This document shows, piece by piece, positions 56,129 to 64,000 of a DNA stretch of 64,000 nt. The notes below the pieces were generated by a model that did no database searches, was not told the origin of the DNA, and was given only the letters and a program-made list of their open reading frames with translations. Origin of the DNA: Rhizobiaceae bacterium (lineage in GTDB: Bacteria > Pseudomonadota > Alphaproteobacteria > Rhizobiales > Rhizobiaceae); NCBI GenBank assembly GCA_023953845.1, contig JAMLJC010000001.1:4102501-4166500 (forward strand). Reading direction: 5' to 3'. Each line of letters opens with the position of its first letter. Position 1 is the stretch's first letter. Made by a program: the position numbers and the translations under genes.

Positions 56129-57628
56129 ATGACGCTCGTCGATACGCGCACGCCCGATCCGAAACGCCTGATCCCCGGTGCCACAGGCGACTGGGAAATC
56201 ATCATCGGCATGGAGGTCCATGCCCAGGTGACGTCCGAATCCAAGCTTTTCTCCGGTGCTTCCACGGCCTTCGGCGCCGCGCCCAACGCCAATGTCAGCA
56301 TGGTCGACGCGGCAATGCCCGGCATGCTGCCCGTCATCAACGAGGAGTGCGTGAGGCAGGCGGTGCGCACCGGCCTCGGCCTCAAGGCACAGATCAACCA
56401 CAAGTCGGTCTTCGACCGGAAGAACTATTTCTATCCGGACCTGCCGCAGGGCTACCAGATCTCGCAGTACAAGCAGCCGATCGTCGGCGAGGGCATCGTG
56501 TCGGTGTCGATCGGCCCCGATTCGAAGGGCAATTTCGAGGATATCGAAGTCGGCATCGAACGCCTGCATCTGGAGCAGGATGCCGGCAAGTCGATGCATG
56601 ACCAGCACCCCACCATGTCCTATGTCGATCTCAACCGCTCCGGCGTGGCGCTGATGGAGATCGTCTCGAAGCCGGACATGCGCTCGGCCGACGAGGCGAA
56701 GGCCTATCTCACCAAGCTGCGCACCATCGTCCGCTATCTCGGCACCTGCGACGGCAACATGGACGAAGGCTCCATGCGCGCCGACGTCAACGTCTCGGTG
56801 CGCCGCCCTGGCGGGCCTTTCGGCACGCGCTGCGAGATCAAGAACGTCAACTCCATCCGCTTCGTCGGACAGGCCATCGAATACGAGGCGCGGCGCCAGG
56901 TCGCCGTTCTGGAGGATGGCGGCTCGATCGATCAGGAGACCCGCCTGTTCGACCCGAGCAAGGGCGAGACGCGCTCCATGCGCTCGAAGGAAGAGGCGCA
57001 CGACTACCGCTACTTCCCAGATCCGGACCTTCTGCCGCTGGAGTTCGATCAGGCTTTCGTGGACGATCTCGCCAAAAACCTGCCGGAGCTGCCGGACGAC
57101 AAGAAGGCTCGTTTCGTGAGGGAGATGGGCCTGTCGGCCTATGACGCGTCGGTTCTGGTTTCCGAGAAGTCGATCGCCGATTACTTCGAGAAGGCCGCTT
57201 CCGGCCGCGACGGCAAGACCGCCGCGAACTGGGTCATCAACGATCTGCTCGGCGCGTTGAACAAGGCCGGAAAAGACATTGAATCCGCTCCGGTTTCGCC
57301 CGACCAGATCGGCGCGATCATCGATCTCATCAAGGAAGGCACGATTTCGGGCAAGATCGCCAAGGACCTGTTCGAAATCGTCTGGAACGAGGGCGGCGAT
57401 CCGCGCGCGGTGGTCGAGGCGCGCGGCATGAAGCAGGTGACCGACACCGGCGCAATCGAGAAGGCGGTGGACGACATCATCGCCGCCAACCCCGACAAGG
57501 TCGAGCAGGCGAAGGCGAAGCCGACGCTGGCGGGTTGGTTCGTCGGTCAGGTCATGAAGGCCACCGGCGGCAAGGCCAACCCGCAGGCCGTCAACGATCT
57601 GGTGAAGGCGAAGCTCGGCATTGAGTGA
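56129..57628 (+). CDS. gatB: Asp-tRNA(Asn)/Glu-tRNA(Gln) amidotransferase subunit B
   Basis: A 499-residue subunit of the GatCAB complex, which amidates misacylated Glu-tRNA(Gln) and Asp-tRNA(Asn). The kinase-like core begins IIIGMEVHAQVTSESKLFSG. KNYFYPDLPQGYQISQYKQP and MEIVSKPDMRSADEAKAYL are conserved, as is the C-terminal YqeY-like tail (AKPTLAGWFVGQVMKATGGK). gatA and gatC are not in the window, which is usual for rhizobia. Confidence 0.96.
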   Translation: MTLVDTRTPDPKRLIPGATGDWEIIIGMEVHAQVTSESKLFSGASTAFGAAPNANVSMVDAAMPGMLPVINEECVRQAVRTGLGLKAQINHKSVFDRKNYFYPDLPQGYQISQYKQPIVGEGIVSVSIGPDSKGNFEDIEVGIERLHLEQDAGKSMHDQHPTMSYVDLNRSGVALMEIVSKPDMRSADEAKAYLTKLRTIVRYLGTCDGNMDEGSMRADVNVSVRRPGGPFGTRCEIKNVNSIRFVGQAIEYEARRQVAVLEDGGSIDQETRLFDPSKGETRSMRSKEEAHDYRYFPDPDLLPLEFDQAFVDDLAKNLPELPDDKKARFVREMGLSAYDASVLVSEKSIADYFEKAASGRDGKTAANWVINDLLGALNKAGKDIESAPVSPDQIGAIIDLIKEGTISGKIAKDLFEIVWNEGGDPRAVVEARGMKQVTDTGAIEKAVDDIIAANPDKVEQAKAKPTLAGWFVGQVMKATGGKANPQAVNDLVKAKLGIE

Positions 57629-57648
57629 GGCACTGCGCAAACAGTGCC
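57629..57648. repeat. Hairpin between convergent gatB and CAP-domain genes
   Basis: GGCACTG (57629-57635) and CAGTGCC (57642-57648) form a 7-bp inverted repeat around CGCAAA, immediately after the gatB stop. There is no T-run on the plus side, so it is at best a weak bidirectional terminator. Confidence 0.45.
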
Positions 57649-57664
57649 GGACGCGCCCCTGCTG

Positions 57665-58135
57665 CTACCTGGCGAGGACCAGCGCCCAATAGCGCCTGCC
57701 GCCGCCAAGCGGGTCGGCCGCGGCGGCCAGTCCGAAGCGCGTATAGCTTCGATCCAGCATGTTGCGGCGATGCGGCGGCGAGTCCATCCAGCGCCGGAAC
57801 AGCTCTTCGGCGCCGAACGCGCCATGCGCGATGTTCTCGGCCGCCGCGCCCGGCACGCCATTCTGGCGCATGCGCCGGTCGAAGGCGCGGCGAAAGCCGG
57901 TCGTGTGTTTCATGGCGCCGGCTCCGGCCATGAATGATGCCTGCTGCAGCGCCGCCCTTTCCAGCGCGGCGTCGGGAAGGAGAAGCGGCATGCCGGCCTC
58001 CGCGCGAATCTCACGCAGATAAGGGACACCCGCGCCATTCTCGCCGCTCGCGCTCACCGTCGACACGTCGCTCTGGCATGCCGCGAGGATAAGAAGCGCC
58101 GCAACGGCGACGGATGCGCGCACGAAATTCGTCAT
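57665..58135 (-). CDS. CAP/SCP-domain lipoprotein
   Basis: A 156-residue protein. The lipobox LILAAC follows a short signal (MTNFVRASVAVAALLILAAC). The CAP (cysteine-rich secretory/PR-1) domain is seen in YLREIRAEAGMPLLLPDAAL, then MKHTTGFRRAFDRRMRQNG, AENIAHGAFGAEELFRRWMD, SPPHRRNMLDRSYTRFGLAA and the closing YWALVLAR. The paired His and Glu of the CAP cavity are present. ATG 58135 is set by the signal peptide. Function of bacterial members is poorly defined. Confidence 0.88.
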   Translation of the reverse strand: MTNFVRASVAVAALLILAACQSDVSTVSASGENGAGVPYLREIRAEAGMPLLLPDAALERAALQQASFMAGAGAMKHTTGFRRAFDRRMRQNGVPGAAAENIAHGAFGAEELFRRWMDSPPHRRNMLDRSYTRFGLAAAADPLGGGRRYWALVLAR

Positions 58136-58308
58136 GCCCGACCAGATCCTTCCTTTCCGGATGCACACCGGGCTGGCTATCCGCCGAAACGGTGGCTTTT
58201 TGCTGTCACGATGTCGCCGGCGCGATTGGATGCTTGCCAGATGCGGGGCAGGAAGCCATAACGGCAGCGACGCAGCGCCGGTTCGCCCACGCGTCCAATG
58301 AGTTGTCC

Positions 58309-58707
58309 ATGATGAAGTTTCTGACGCAGTTTTTCACCTGGTGGAATGGGCAGACGCTCAACACGCGTTTCCACACCTGGCGGTACGGCAAGGAAGTCGG
58401 CCAGGACGAATTCGGCAACATCTATTATGAGGGCGGCGTGAACTCGGACGGCCAGACGCGCCGCTGGGTGATCTACAACGGTTATTCGGAGGCTTCCATC
58501 ATTCCGCCGGGCTGGCACGGCTGGATTCATCACCGTGTGGACACGCCGCCGGTGAAGGAAAACTACAAGCCGCGCGAATGGCAGAAGCCGCACGAGCCGA
58601 ATCTTACCGGCAGCCCCAAGGCTTACCGCCCGAAGGGTTCCATCCTCGGCAACCAGCATCGGCCGCAGGTCACCGGCGACTACGACGCCTGGACGCCGGG
58701 TTCGTAA
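58309..58707 (+). CDS. NADH:ubiquinone oxidoreductase accessory subunit NDUFA12
   Basis: A 132-residue protein matching the NDUFA12 (B17.2) supernumerary subunit of Complex I, which alphaproteobacteria share with mitochondria. Diagnostic segments are FTWWNGQTLNTRFHTWRYGK, GQDEFGNIYYEGG, RRWVIYNGYSEASIIPPGWH and GWIHHRVDTPP. Two adjacent ATG codons (58309 and 58312) could serve as start. It is divergent from the CAP-domain gene and precedes DUF2155, an order common in this group. Confidence 0.93.
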   Translation: MMKFLTQFFTWWNGQTLNTRFHTWRYGKEVGQDEFGNIYYEGGVNSDGQTRRWVIYNGYSEASIIPPGWHGWIHHRVDTPPVKENYKPREWQKPHEPNLTGSPKAYRPKGSILGNQHRPQVTGDYDAWTPGS

Positions 58708-58852
58708 AGCCCTCCTTTGGCGGTTGAAAGACGCGCGGGTTTCTTGGAAACCGCGAATCGGTCTTTTATCGCCACAATTGACTTCTAAGGCGCTTGAACG
58801 CCGCCGATCCGGGCGGTGCGTTCCTTCGAATGTGCGGCAAAGATCGGTAGCG

Positions 58853-59290
58853 ATGTTTCCTTCGGCAAATGGTGTCGCCACAGGCCTGCGTGTTGGCCTT
58901 CTTGCCATGCTCGCCGCGGGTATGTTTGCGGGCGCGGCCAGCGCTGAACGCCTCACCAATCCGGTCGCGGAATTCGCCGGCATCGACAAGATCACCGGCC
59001 GGATCATCAATTTCGACGTCTATATCGACGAGACCGTGCAGTTCGGCGCGTTGCAGGTGACACCGCGCGTCTGCTACTCGCGATCGAAGGACGAGGAGCC
59101 GAAGACGGACTCCTTCGTGGAAGTGGACGAGATCACGCTCGACCGCAAGATTCGACGCATCTTCACCGGATGGATGTTCGCGGAGAGCCCCGGCCTCAAC
59201 GCCGTGGAGCATCCCGTCTATGACGTGTGGCTGAAAAGCTGCAAGGAAAAGTCCGACGTGCCGCCGCCCGACGAGGCGAAGACGAACTGA
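58853..59290 (+). CDS. DUF2155 family exported protein
   Basis: A 145-residue protein. A signal peptide covers about residues 1-32 (GLLAMLAAGMFAGAASA). The mature part contains the near-invariant DUF2155 segments VQFGALQVTPRVCYSRSKDE, TDSFVEVDEITLDRKIRRIF and GWMFAESPGLNAVEHPVYDV, with WLKSC near the end giving a second Cys for a probable disulfide. The family is periplasmic and found only in alphaproteobacteria as far as I know; its role is unknown. ATG 58853 is chosen by the signal peptide. Confidence 0.9.
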   Translation: MFPSANGVATGLRVGLLAMLAAGMFAGAASAERLTNPVAEFAGIDKITGRIINFDVYIDETVQFGALQVTPRVCYSRSKDEEPKTDSFVEVDEITLDRKIRRIFTGWMFAESPGLNAVEHPVYDVWLKSCKEKSDVPPPDEAKTN

Positions 59291-59361
59291 AAGCCGGAAC
59301 TTTCCGGTTCCTCGGTCATTGTGCTGGGCAGATCCACCCGGCACGAACGAGGAGTGTTTCC

Positions 59362-59727
59362 ATGACTACCCATACCGGCCACACGGCCGCCATCCCGGCC
59401 TCCAAGGTAATCGGCACCTCCGTCTATAACGGCGCGGGGGAGAGCATCGGAACCATCGAGGACGTCATGCTCGACAAGACCTCAAACGGGATCATGTTCG
59501 CCGTGATCGGCTTTGGCGGCTTCCTTGGCATCGGCGAGAAATATCACGCGGTCCCCTGGTCGGCGCTCGACTACAGCGTCGAGCGGGGCGGCTATGTCGT
59601 GCCTTTCTCGAAGGACCAGCTTGAAGCCGCGCCGGCCTATTCGATCAACGAACTGACCGGCGATGACGGCCAGAGGGCCCGCGACGCGTCATATGAGTAT
59701 TACAAGGTCGATCCCTACTGGAACTGA
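59362..59727 (+). CDS. PRC-barrel domain protein
   Basis: A 121-residue protein with one PRC-barrel: VIGTSVYNGAGESIGTIEDV then MLDKTSNGIMFAVIGFGGFL and KYHAVPWSALDYSVERGGYV. The C-terminal segment is acidic and Tyr-rich (ASYEYYKVDPYWN). GAGGAGTG precedes ATG 59362. Such proteins are common in rhizobia and sometimes associated with photosynthetic or stress roles; no specific function can be assigned. A strong terminator follows. Confidence 0.85.
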   Translation: MTTHTGHTAAIPASKVIGTSVYNGAGESIGTIEDVMLDKTSNGIMFAVIGFGGFLGIGEKYHAVPWSALDYSVERGGYVVPFSKDQLEAAPAYSINELTGDDGQRARDASYEYYKVDPYWN

Positions 59728-59752
59728 CCTTCAAGTCGAGATGCGGCGGACC

Positions 59753-59785
59753 CGGCCCGGCGAGCAATCGCCGGGCCGCTTTGTT
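59753..59785 (+). terminator. Rho-independent terminator of the PRC-barrel gene
   Basis: CGGCCCGGCGA (59753-59763) pairs perfectly with TCGCCGGGCCG (59768-59778) around GCAA, a stable tetraloop, followed by CTTTGTTTT. It lies 25 bases after the stop. Confidence 0.9.
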
Positions 59786-59828
59786 TTGGACCGCTCGTGC
59801 TTTACGCTCCCGCGTTAAGGAGCCCGAT

Positions 59829-60809
59829 ATGACCTCGCACGACTTCCCCGTCTTTGATCTCTCACGTTTTGAAGGCGCAGGCGCTATCGAGCGCGCGCAA
59901 CTGGGCGCCGAGGTGGATCATATTTGCCGGACCACCGGCTTCCTCGCCATCGGCGGGCATTCGGTGCCGCAGGGCGTGATCGACGGTGTCTGGTCGAAGG
60001 CGAGGGCATTCTTCGATCTGCCGGCCGAAGAAAAGGAAAAGGCGAGGGCGCCGTTTCCCGGGTATCCCTACGGCTATCTCGGACCGGGCGTCGAAGCGCT
60101 GGCCAAGTCCAAAGGCCAGGATACGCCGCCGGACCTGAAGGAGAGCTTCAATGGTGGCCCGCTTTCCGTGCCGCCCGGTCTCTCCGACCCCGAGGCATTG
60201 GCCTTTTGCTATGCCGAAACCATCTGGCCGGTCGAGCCGGCAGGCTTTGTCGAGGCATGGCAGGCCTATTACCGGGCGATGGAGAATCTGGCCGCGCGCA
60301 TCATGCGTGTGTTCGCCGTGGCGCTGAAGCTGCCCGAGACCTATTTCGATCCGACGATCGACAGGCCGATCAGTGCTCTCCGTGCCTTGAACTATCCCGA
60401 GACGACGGTTCCGCCGCAGCCGGGCCAGTTGCGAGCGGGGGCGCATACCGACTACGGCAGCCTGACGATTCTCTTGCCGCAGGCAGGTTCCGGCGGGTTG
60501 CAAATCTACACGCCGGAAGGTGCGTGGAAGGAGGTGCCGCCTGTGCCGGGCGCCTTCGTCATCAATATCGGCGACCTCATGGCGCTATGGACGAACGACC
60601 GTTGGGTCTCCACCCTGCATCGCGTGGTCAGCGACGGGAATCCGGCGCGCCGCCAGTCGCTGGCTTTCTTCCATCAGCCGAACTGGGATCAGGACATCGT
60701 CTGCATCGAATCCTGTCTCGAACCCGGCGAGACGCCGCGTTATGAGTCCGTCAAATCCGGGCCGTACCTCATGTCGAAATTCAGGTCGACGGTGAAGCCG
60801 GCGGCGTGA
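59829..60809 (+). CDS. Isopenicillin-N-synthase-like 2-oxoglutarate/Fe(II) oxygenase
   Basis: A 326-residue member of the plant-type DIOX/IPNS superfamily. The N-terminal DIOX_N domain begins FPVFDLSRFEGAGAIERAQL. The iron facial triad is His-Asp in AHTDYGSLTILLPQ and His in STLHRVVSDG, and RQSLAFFHQPN gives the Arg and Ser that bind 2-oxoglutarate. ATG 59829 (MTSHDFPV) follows AAGGAGCCCG. Bacterial members act on diverse small molecules; the substrate is unknown. It is a single gene upstream of eno. Confidence 0.88.
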   Translation: MTSHDFPVFDLSRFEGAGAIERAQLGAEVDHICRTTGFLAIGGHSVPQGVIDGVWSKARAFFDLPAEEKEKARAPFPGYPYGYLGPGVEALAKSKGQDTPPDLKESFNGGPLSVPPGLSDPEALAFCYAETIWPVEPAGFVEAWQAYYRAMENLAARIMRVFAVALKLPETYFDPTIDRPISALRALNYPETTVPPQPGQLRAGAHTDYGSLTILLPQAGSGGLQIYTPEGAWKEVPPVPGAFVINIGDLMALWTNDRWVSTLHRVVSDGNPARRQSLAFFHQPNWDQDIVCIESCLEPGETPRYESVKSGPYLMSKFRSTVKPAA

Positions 60810-60902
60810 GGCGGCCGGTATCGGCGGTTCGCCACGTTGCGTTTTGACGCGCTTCGGCTAAGAGGAGCGCGATTTTCCTGCACCAGCCCAAGAGGTTCTG
60901 CC

Positions 60903-62177
60903 ATGACTGCCATCGTCGATATCGTCGGCCGCGAGATACTGGACAGCCGCGGCAACCCCACGGTCGAGGTGGACGTGGTGCTGGAAGACGGCTCGATGGG
61001 CCGCGCGGCGGTGCCGTCGGGCGCCTCCACCGGCGCGCATGAGGCGGTCGAGCTTCGCGACGGCGGCAAGCGCTACCTCGGCAAGGGCGTGCTGAAGGCG
61101 GTGGAAGCTGTCAACGGCGAGATCTTCGAGGCGATCGGCGGCATGGAAGCCGAAAGCCAGCTCCATATCGATCAGACCATGATCGATCTCGACGGCACGC
61201 CGAACAAGAGCCGGCTTGGCGCGAACGCCATTCTCGGCGTCTCGCTTGCCGTCGCCAGGGCGGCGTCCGAGGCGGCCGGCCTGCCGCTCTATCGTTATGT
61301 CGGCGGCGCCGGCGCGCATGTCCTTCCGGTGCCGATGATGAACATCATCAATGGCGGCGCGCATGCCGACAATCCGATCGATTTTCAGGAATTCATGATC
61401 ATGCCGGTGGGCGCCGCGAACATCCGCGAGGCCGTCCAGTGGGGTTCGGAAATCTTCCATACGCTGAAGAAGCGGCTCAAGGACGCCGGCCACAACACCA
61501 ATGTCGGAGACGAGGGCGGCTTCGCGCCGAACCTCAAGAGCGCGCAGGCCGCGCTCGACTTCATCATGGAGTCGATCGATAAGGCCGGCTACACACCGGG
61601 CGAGCAGGTCGCGCTCGGCCTCGACTGCGCATCGACCGAGTTCTTCAAGGACGGCAACTACGTCTACGAAGGCGAAAGGAAGACGCGCGACCCGAAGACG
61701 CAGGCGAAGTATCTCGCCAAGCTGGCCGCTGACTATCCGATCATTTCGATCGAGGACGGCATGGCCGAGGACGACTGGGAAGGCTGGAAGACGCTGACTG
61801 ATCTCTGCGGTAAGCGCGTGCAGCTCGTCGGCGACGATCTCTTCGTCACCAATTCCGCCCGGCTGCGCGACGGCATCAAGATGGGCGTCGCCAACTCGAT
61901 CCTCGTCAAGGTCAACCAGATCGGCTCTCTGTCGGAAACGCTGGACGCGGTGGAGACGGCGCACAAGGCCGCCTATACCGCCGTGATGTCGCATCGCTCG
62001 GGCGAGACGGAAGACTCCACGATCGCTGATCTCGCCGTCGCCACCAATTGCGGGCAGATCAAGACCGGATCGCTGGCGCGCTCCGACCGGCTGGCCAAAT
62101 ACAACCAGCTGATCCGCATCGAGGAAGAGCTTGGCAAGCAGGCGAAGTACGCCGGGCGTTCGATCCTCAAGGGCTGA
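60903..62177 (+). CDS. eno: Enolase
   Basis: A 424-residue glycolytic enzyme interconverting 2-phosphoglycerate and phosphoenolpyruvate. Visible motifs are REILDSRGNPTVEVDV, SGASTGAHEAVELRDGG, the metal-site LGLDCASTEF and SIEDGMAEDDWEGWK, QLVGDDLFVTN, and the signature region ILVKVNQIGSLSETLDAV with MSHRSGETEDSTIADLAV. ATG 60903 is the family start. It heads the conserved eno-ftsB-pdhA-pdhB stretch but has its own terminator. Confidence 0.97.
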   Translation: MTAIVDIVGREILDSRGNPTVEVDVVLEDGSMGRAAVPSGASTGAHEAVELRDGGKRYLGKGVLKAVEAVNGEIFEAIGGMEAESQLHIDQTMIDLDGTPNKSRLGANAILGVSLAVARAASEAAGLPLYRYVGGAGAHVLPVPMMNIINGGAHADNPIDFQEFMIMPVGAANIREAVQWGSEIFHTLKKRLKDAGHNTNVGDEGGFAPNLKSAQAALDFIMESIDKAGYTPGEQVALGLDCASTEFFKDGNYVYEGERKTRDPKTQAKYLAKLAADYPIISIEDGMAEDDWEGWKTLTDLCGKRVQLVGDDLFVTNSARLRDGIKMGVANSILVKVNQIGSLSETLDAVETAHKAAYTAVMSHRSGETEDSTIADLAVATNCGQIKTGSLARSDRLAKYNQLIRIEEELGKQAKYAGRSILKG

Positions 62178-62204
62178 CGCCACCGCACAGTCTTCGCGGC
62201 ATGT

Positions 62205-62235
62205 GGCCGGCGCTGGTGCGCCGGCCATTTTCGTT
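62205..62235 (+). terminator. Rho-independent terminator of eno
   Basis: TGGCCGGCGC (62205-62214) and GCGCCGGCCA (62219-62228) form a perfect 10-bp stem with loop TGGT, followed by TTTTCGTTT. It lies 28 bases after the eno stop. Confidence 0.9.
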
Positions 62236-62322
62236 TGCTCGATCGCCCACGCTTCGGATCTGGTGTAACCGCCTGTTAAGCATGGTTGAGCGACAAGGAA
62301 GATCCCGCAGGGACTCTCCGCG

Positions 62323-62649
62323 ATGTGGACACGCCATCACAAGAACAGGAACACCGGCCGGCTCATCCTGCCGGCGGTTTGCGCTGCGTTTCTGAGCTAT
62401 TTCGGCTACCATGCCTATAACGGCCAGTACGGCATCAATTCCAAGGCGCAATTCGAGGCGCGCCGTGCCGAACTGACGGCCAGGTTGGGCAGGTTGCACG
62501 ACGAGCGCATGCATATCGAGCGGCGGACGAACCTTCTGCGCGACGGTTCGCTGGAGAAGGATATGCTTGACGAACAGGCGCGCCGCGCGCTCAGCATGTC
62601 GAAGGAGGACGAGGTGACGGTCCTGCTTGACCGCTCCCTTTCTAATTAA
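62323..62649 (+). CDS. ftsB: FtsB/DivIC septum formation initiator
   Basis: A 108-residue bitopic membrane protein of the divisome. One membrane segment is at about residues 13-30 (LILPAVCAAFLSYFGYHAYN), then a coiled coil rich in Arg, Glu and Leu (FEARRAELTARLGRLHDERM then HIERRTNLLRDGSL), and DMLDEQARRALSMSKEDEV at the end. It bridges FtsL and FtsQ to control septal synthesis. The position between eno and pdhA is conserved in Rhizobiales. Confidence 0.92.
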   Translation: MWTRHHKNRNTGRLILPAVCAAFLSYFGYHAYNGQYGINSKAQFEARRAELTARLGRLHDERMHIERRTNLLRDGSLEKDMLDEQARRALSMSKEDEVTVLLDRSLSN

Positions 62650-62684
62650 TCAGAATCAAGTTAATTGCTTGGAAATCCAGTATT

Positions 62685-62729
62685 TATAAGGGTTTGAAAG
62701 CATGTCAGCCATGCATTTTTCAGCATGGC
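62685..62729 (+). promoter_or_regulatory. pdhA promoter region with GCATG repeats
   Basis: TATAAG (62685-62690) is a likely -10 for pdhA; the -35 is uncertain. Just downstream GCCATGC (62708-62714) and GCATGGC (62723-62729) form a perfect 7-bp inverted repeat around ATTTTTCA. Two more GCATGT motifs flank it (62700-62705 and 62743-62748). The arrangement suggests an operator for a pyruvate dehydrogenase regulator. Confidence 0.45.
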
Positions 62730-62834
62730 CGAGAATGTTTTTGCATGTTAGCTTCTCTCCAATTCAGAGGGGAGGGGGCGCCGCCTGAACTCCCTTTTGC
62801 GGTCCGGGAAGAGACGCGACATAGGGAGTGACGC

Positions 62835-63905
62835 ATGGCGACTGCCGCTCGAAAAGCGCCGGCGAAAGCCAAGTCTGATACCAAATCAAAAAGCAGGTCT
62901 GACGCCAAGGCGTCGGTTTCGACCCCGGCGGCGCCGAAGCCCGCCGAATTCACCAGGGAAGAAGAGCTTCGCGCCTATCGCGACATGCTGCTCATCCGCC
63001 GCTTCGAGGAGAAGGCCGGCCAGCTTTACGGCATGGGCTTCATCGGCGGCTTCTGCCATCTCTATATAGGTCAGGAAGCGGTGGTGACCGGCCTGAAGAT
63101 GGCGCTGGTCGAGGGCGATCAGATGATCACGGCCTATCGCGACCATGGTCACATGCTGGCGATGGACATGAGCCCGCGCGGCGTCATGGCCGAGTTGACG
63201 GGGCGCAAGGGCGGCTATTCCAAGGGGAAGGGCGGCTCGATGCATATGTTCTCCAAGGAAAAGCACTTTTACGGCGGCCACGGCATCGTCGGCGCGCAGG
63301 TGTCGCTTGGTACGGGTCTCGCCTTCGCCAACAAATATCGCGACAACGGCAACGTCTCCCTCACCTTCTTCGGCGACGGCGCGGCCAATCAGGGGCAGGT
63401 CTACGAAAGCTTCAACATGGCTTCCCTGTGGAAGCTGCCGGTGATCTACGTGATCGAGAACAATCGTTACGCCATGGGCACCTCCGTGACGCGCTCGTCG
63501 GCGGAAACCGATTTCTCGCATCGCGGCATCTCCTTCCGCATCCCCGGCATCCAGGTGGACGGCATGGATGTGCGCGCCGTGAAATCGGCCGCCGAGATGG
63601 CCACCGAATGGGCACGATCCGGCAAGGGGCCGATCATCCTCGAAATGCTCACCTACCGCTATCGCGGCCATTCCATGTCCGACCCGGCGAAATACCGCTC
63701 GAAGGACGAGGTCCAGAAGATGCGTTCCGAACACGATCCGATCGAGCAGGTGAAGGCGCGTGTTCTTGACAAGAAGTGGGCAACCGAGGACGAACTGAAA
63801 AATATCGACAAGGAGGTTCGCGACATCGTCGCCGACTCCGCCGACTTCGCCCAGACCGATCCGGAGCCGGATGCGTCCGAACTCTGGACGGACGTGTATC
63901 TCTGA
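62835..63905 (+). CDS. pdhA: Pyruvate dehydrogenase E1 component, alpha subunit
   Basis: A 356-residue TPP-dependent subunit that, with PdhB, decarboxylates pyruvate. The first 35 residues are a Lys/Ala/Ser linker (AARKAPAKAKSDTKSKSRSD), common in rhizobial PdhA. The body includes YRDMLLIRRFEEKAGQLYGM, the TPP-binding GDGAANQGQVYESFNMASLW, and the phosphorylation-loop-like YRYRGHSMSDPAKYR. GGGAGTGACGC precedes the ATG. pdhB starts 13 bases after the stop. Confidence 0.96.
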   Translation: MATAARKAPAKAKSDTKSKSRSDAKASVSTPAAPKPAEFTREEELRAYRDMLLIRRFEEKAGQLYGMGFIGGFCHLYIGQEAVVTGLKMALVEGDQMITAYRDHGHMLAMDMSPRGVMAELTGRKGGYSKGKGGSMHMFSKEKHFYGGHGIVGAQVSLGTGLAFANKYRDNGNVSLTFFGDGAANQGQVYESFNMASLWKLPVIYVIENNRYAMGTSVTRSSAETDFSHRGISFRIPGIQVDGMDVRAVKSAAEMATEWARSGKGPIILEMLTYRYRGHSMSDPAKYRSKDEVQKMRSEHDPIEQVKARVLDKKWATEDELKNIDKEVRDIVADSADFAQTDPEPDASELWTDVYL

Positions 63906-63918
63906 GGGAGGGCGAACC

Positions 63919-64000
63919 ATGCCGATCGATATTCTGATGCCTGCGCTCTCCCCGACGATGGAGGAGGGCAATCTCGCCAAATGGTTGAAGAACGAGGGTG
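63919..64000 (+). CDS. pdhB: Pyruvate dehydrogenase E1 beta subunit with N-terminal lipoyl domain (partial)
   Basis: The first 27 codons are in the window (MPIDILMPALSPTMEEGNLA then KWLKNEG), the start of a biotinyl/lipoyl domain. In Rhizobiales the gene after pdhA encodes an E1 beta with a fused lipoyl domain, so that is the likely product. GAGGGAGGGCG precedes the ATG. An E2 (PdhC) start would look similar, but gene order favours PdhB. Confidence 0.85.
   Translation, partial: MPIDILMPALSPTMEEGNLAKWLKNEG

Overview
The window is a stretch of GC-rich chromosome from an alphaproteobacterium, most likely a member of the Hyphomicrobiales (Rhizobiales) close to Mesorhizobium and other Phyllobacteriaceae. 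The evidence is the gene order. It contains heme A synthase-argC-agmatinase-rpsI-rplM, a clpP-clpX-lon-hupB block, a hemP-hmuSTUV heme locus, an NDUFA12-type Complex I accessory gene beside a DUF2155 gene, and eno-ftsB-pdhA-pdhB. The species call is inference from family knowledge; no search was run. No insertion sequence, prophage, CRISPR array or rRNA gene is visible.

Region 1 (1-13.8 kb) is mostly core metabolism. It holds a CelD-type acyltransferase divergent from a polysaccharide deacetylase, then ctaA, argC, agmatinase, and the rplM-rpsI operon with a clear promoter and structured leader. A thioesterase, an ECHDC3-like crotonase, a VOC protein, a CoA-binding protein, metY, a small cupin, a cytochrome P450 and a DAO-type flavoprotein follow.

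Region 2 (13.9-25.5 kb) is the proteostasis block clpP, clpX, lon and hup. Three genes of alternating orientation sit between clpX and lon: an amino-acid adenylation enzyme, a discrete carrier protein and an MBOAT-like membrane protein. Together they resemble a D-alanylation (Dlt) system, and this is the most unusual part of the window. An AraC regulator diverges from an Fsr-like MFS exporter, followed by two small genes of unknown function.

Region 3 (25.5-32.5 kb) is heme iron uptake: a TonB-dependent heme receptor, divergent hemP, hmuS, hmuT, hmuU and hmuV. Region 4 (32.5-40.8 kb) is an eight-gene minus-strand uronate operon (uxaC, TRAP transporter P-Q-M, FadR-type regulator, kduI, kduD, kdgF). 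It has a good promoter overlapped by a two-site inverted operator and a divergent Gfo/Idh/MocA dehydrogenase.

Region 5 (40.8-54.3 kb) holds an L,D-transpeptidase lipoprotein, tRNA-Asp, tRNA-Val, a Tat-exported CpdB nucleotidase and a sugar locus. The sugar locus has two more Gfo/Idh/MocA enzymes, nagA, a short-chain dehydrogenase and a complete ribose-type ABC importer whose ATPase has unusual motifs. Region 6 (54.3-64 kb) is again mostly core: a DUF763 protein, tRNA-Met, gatB, a CAP-domain lipoprotein, NDUFA12, DUF2155, a PRC-barrel protein, a 2-oxoglutarate/Fe(II)-type oxygenase, eno, ftsB, pdhA and the first codons of pdhB.
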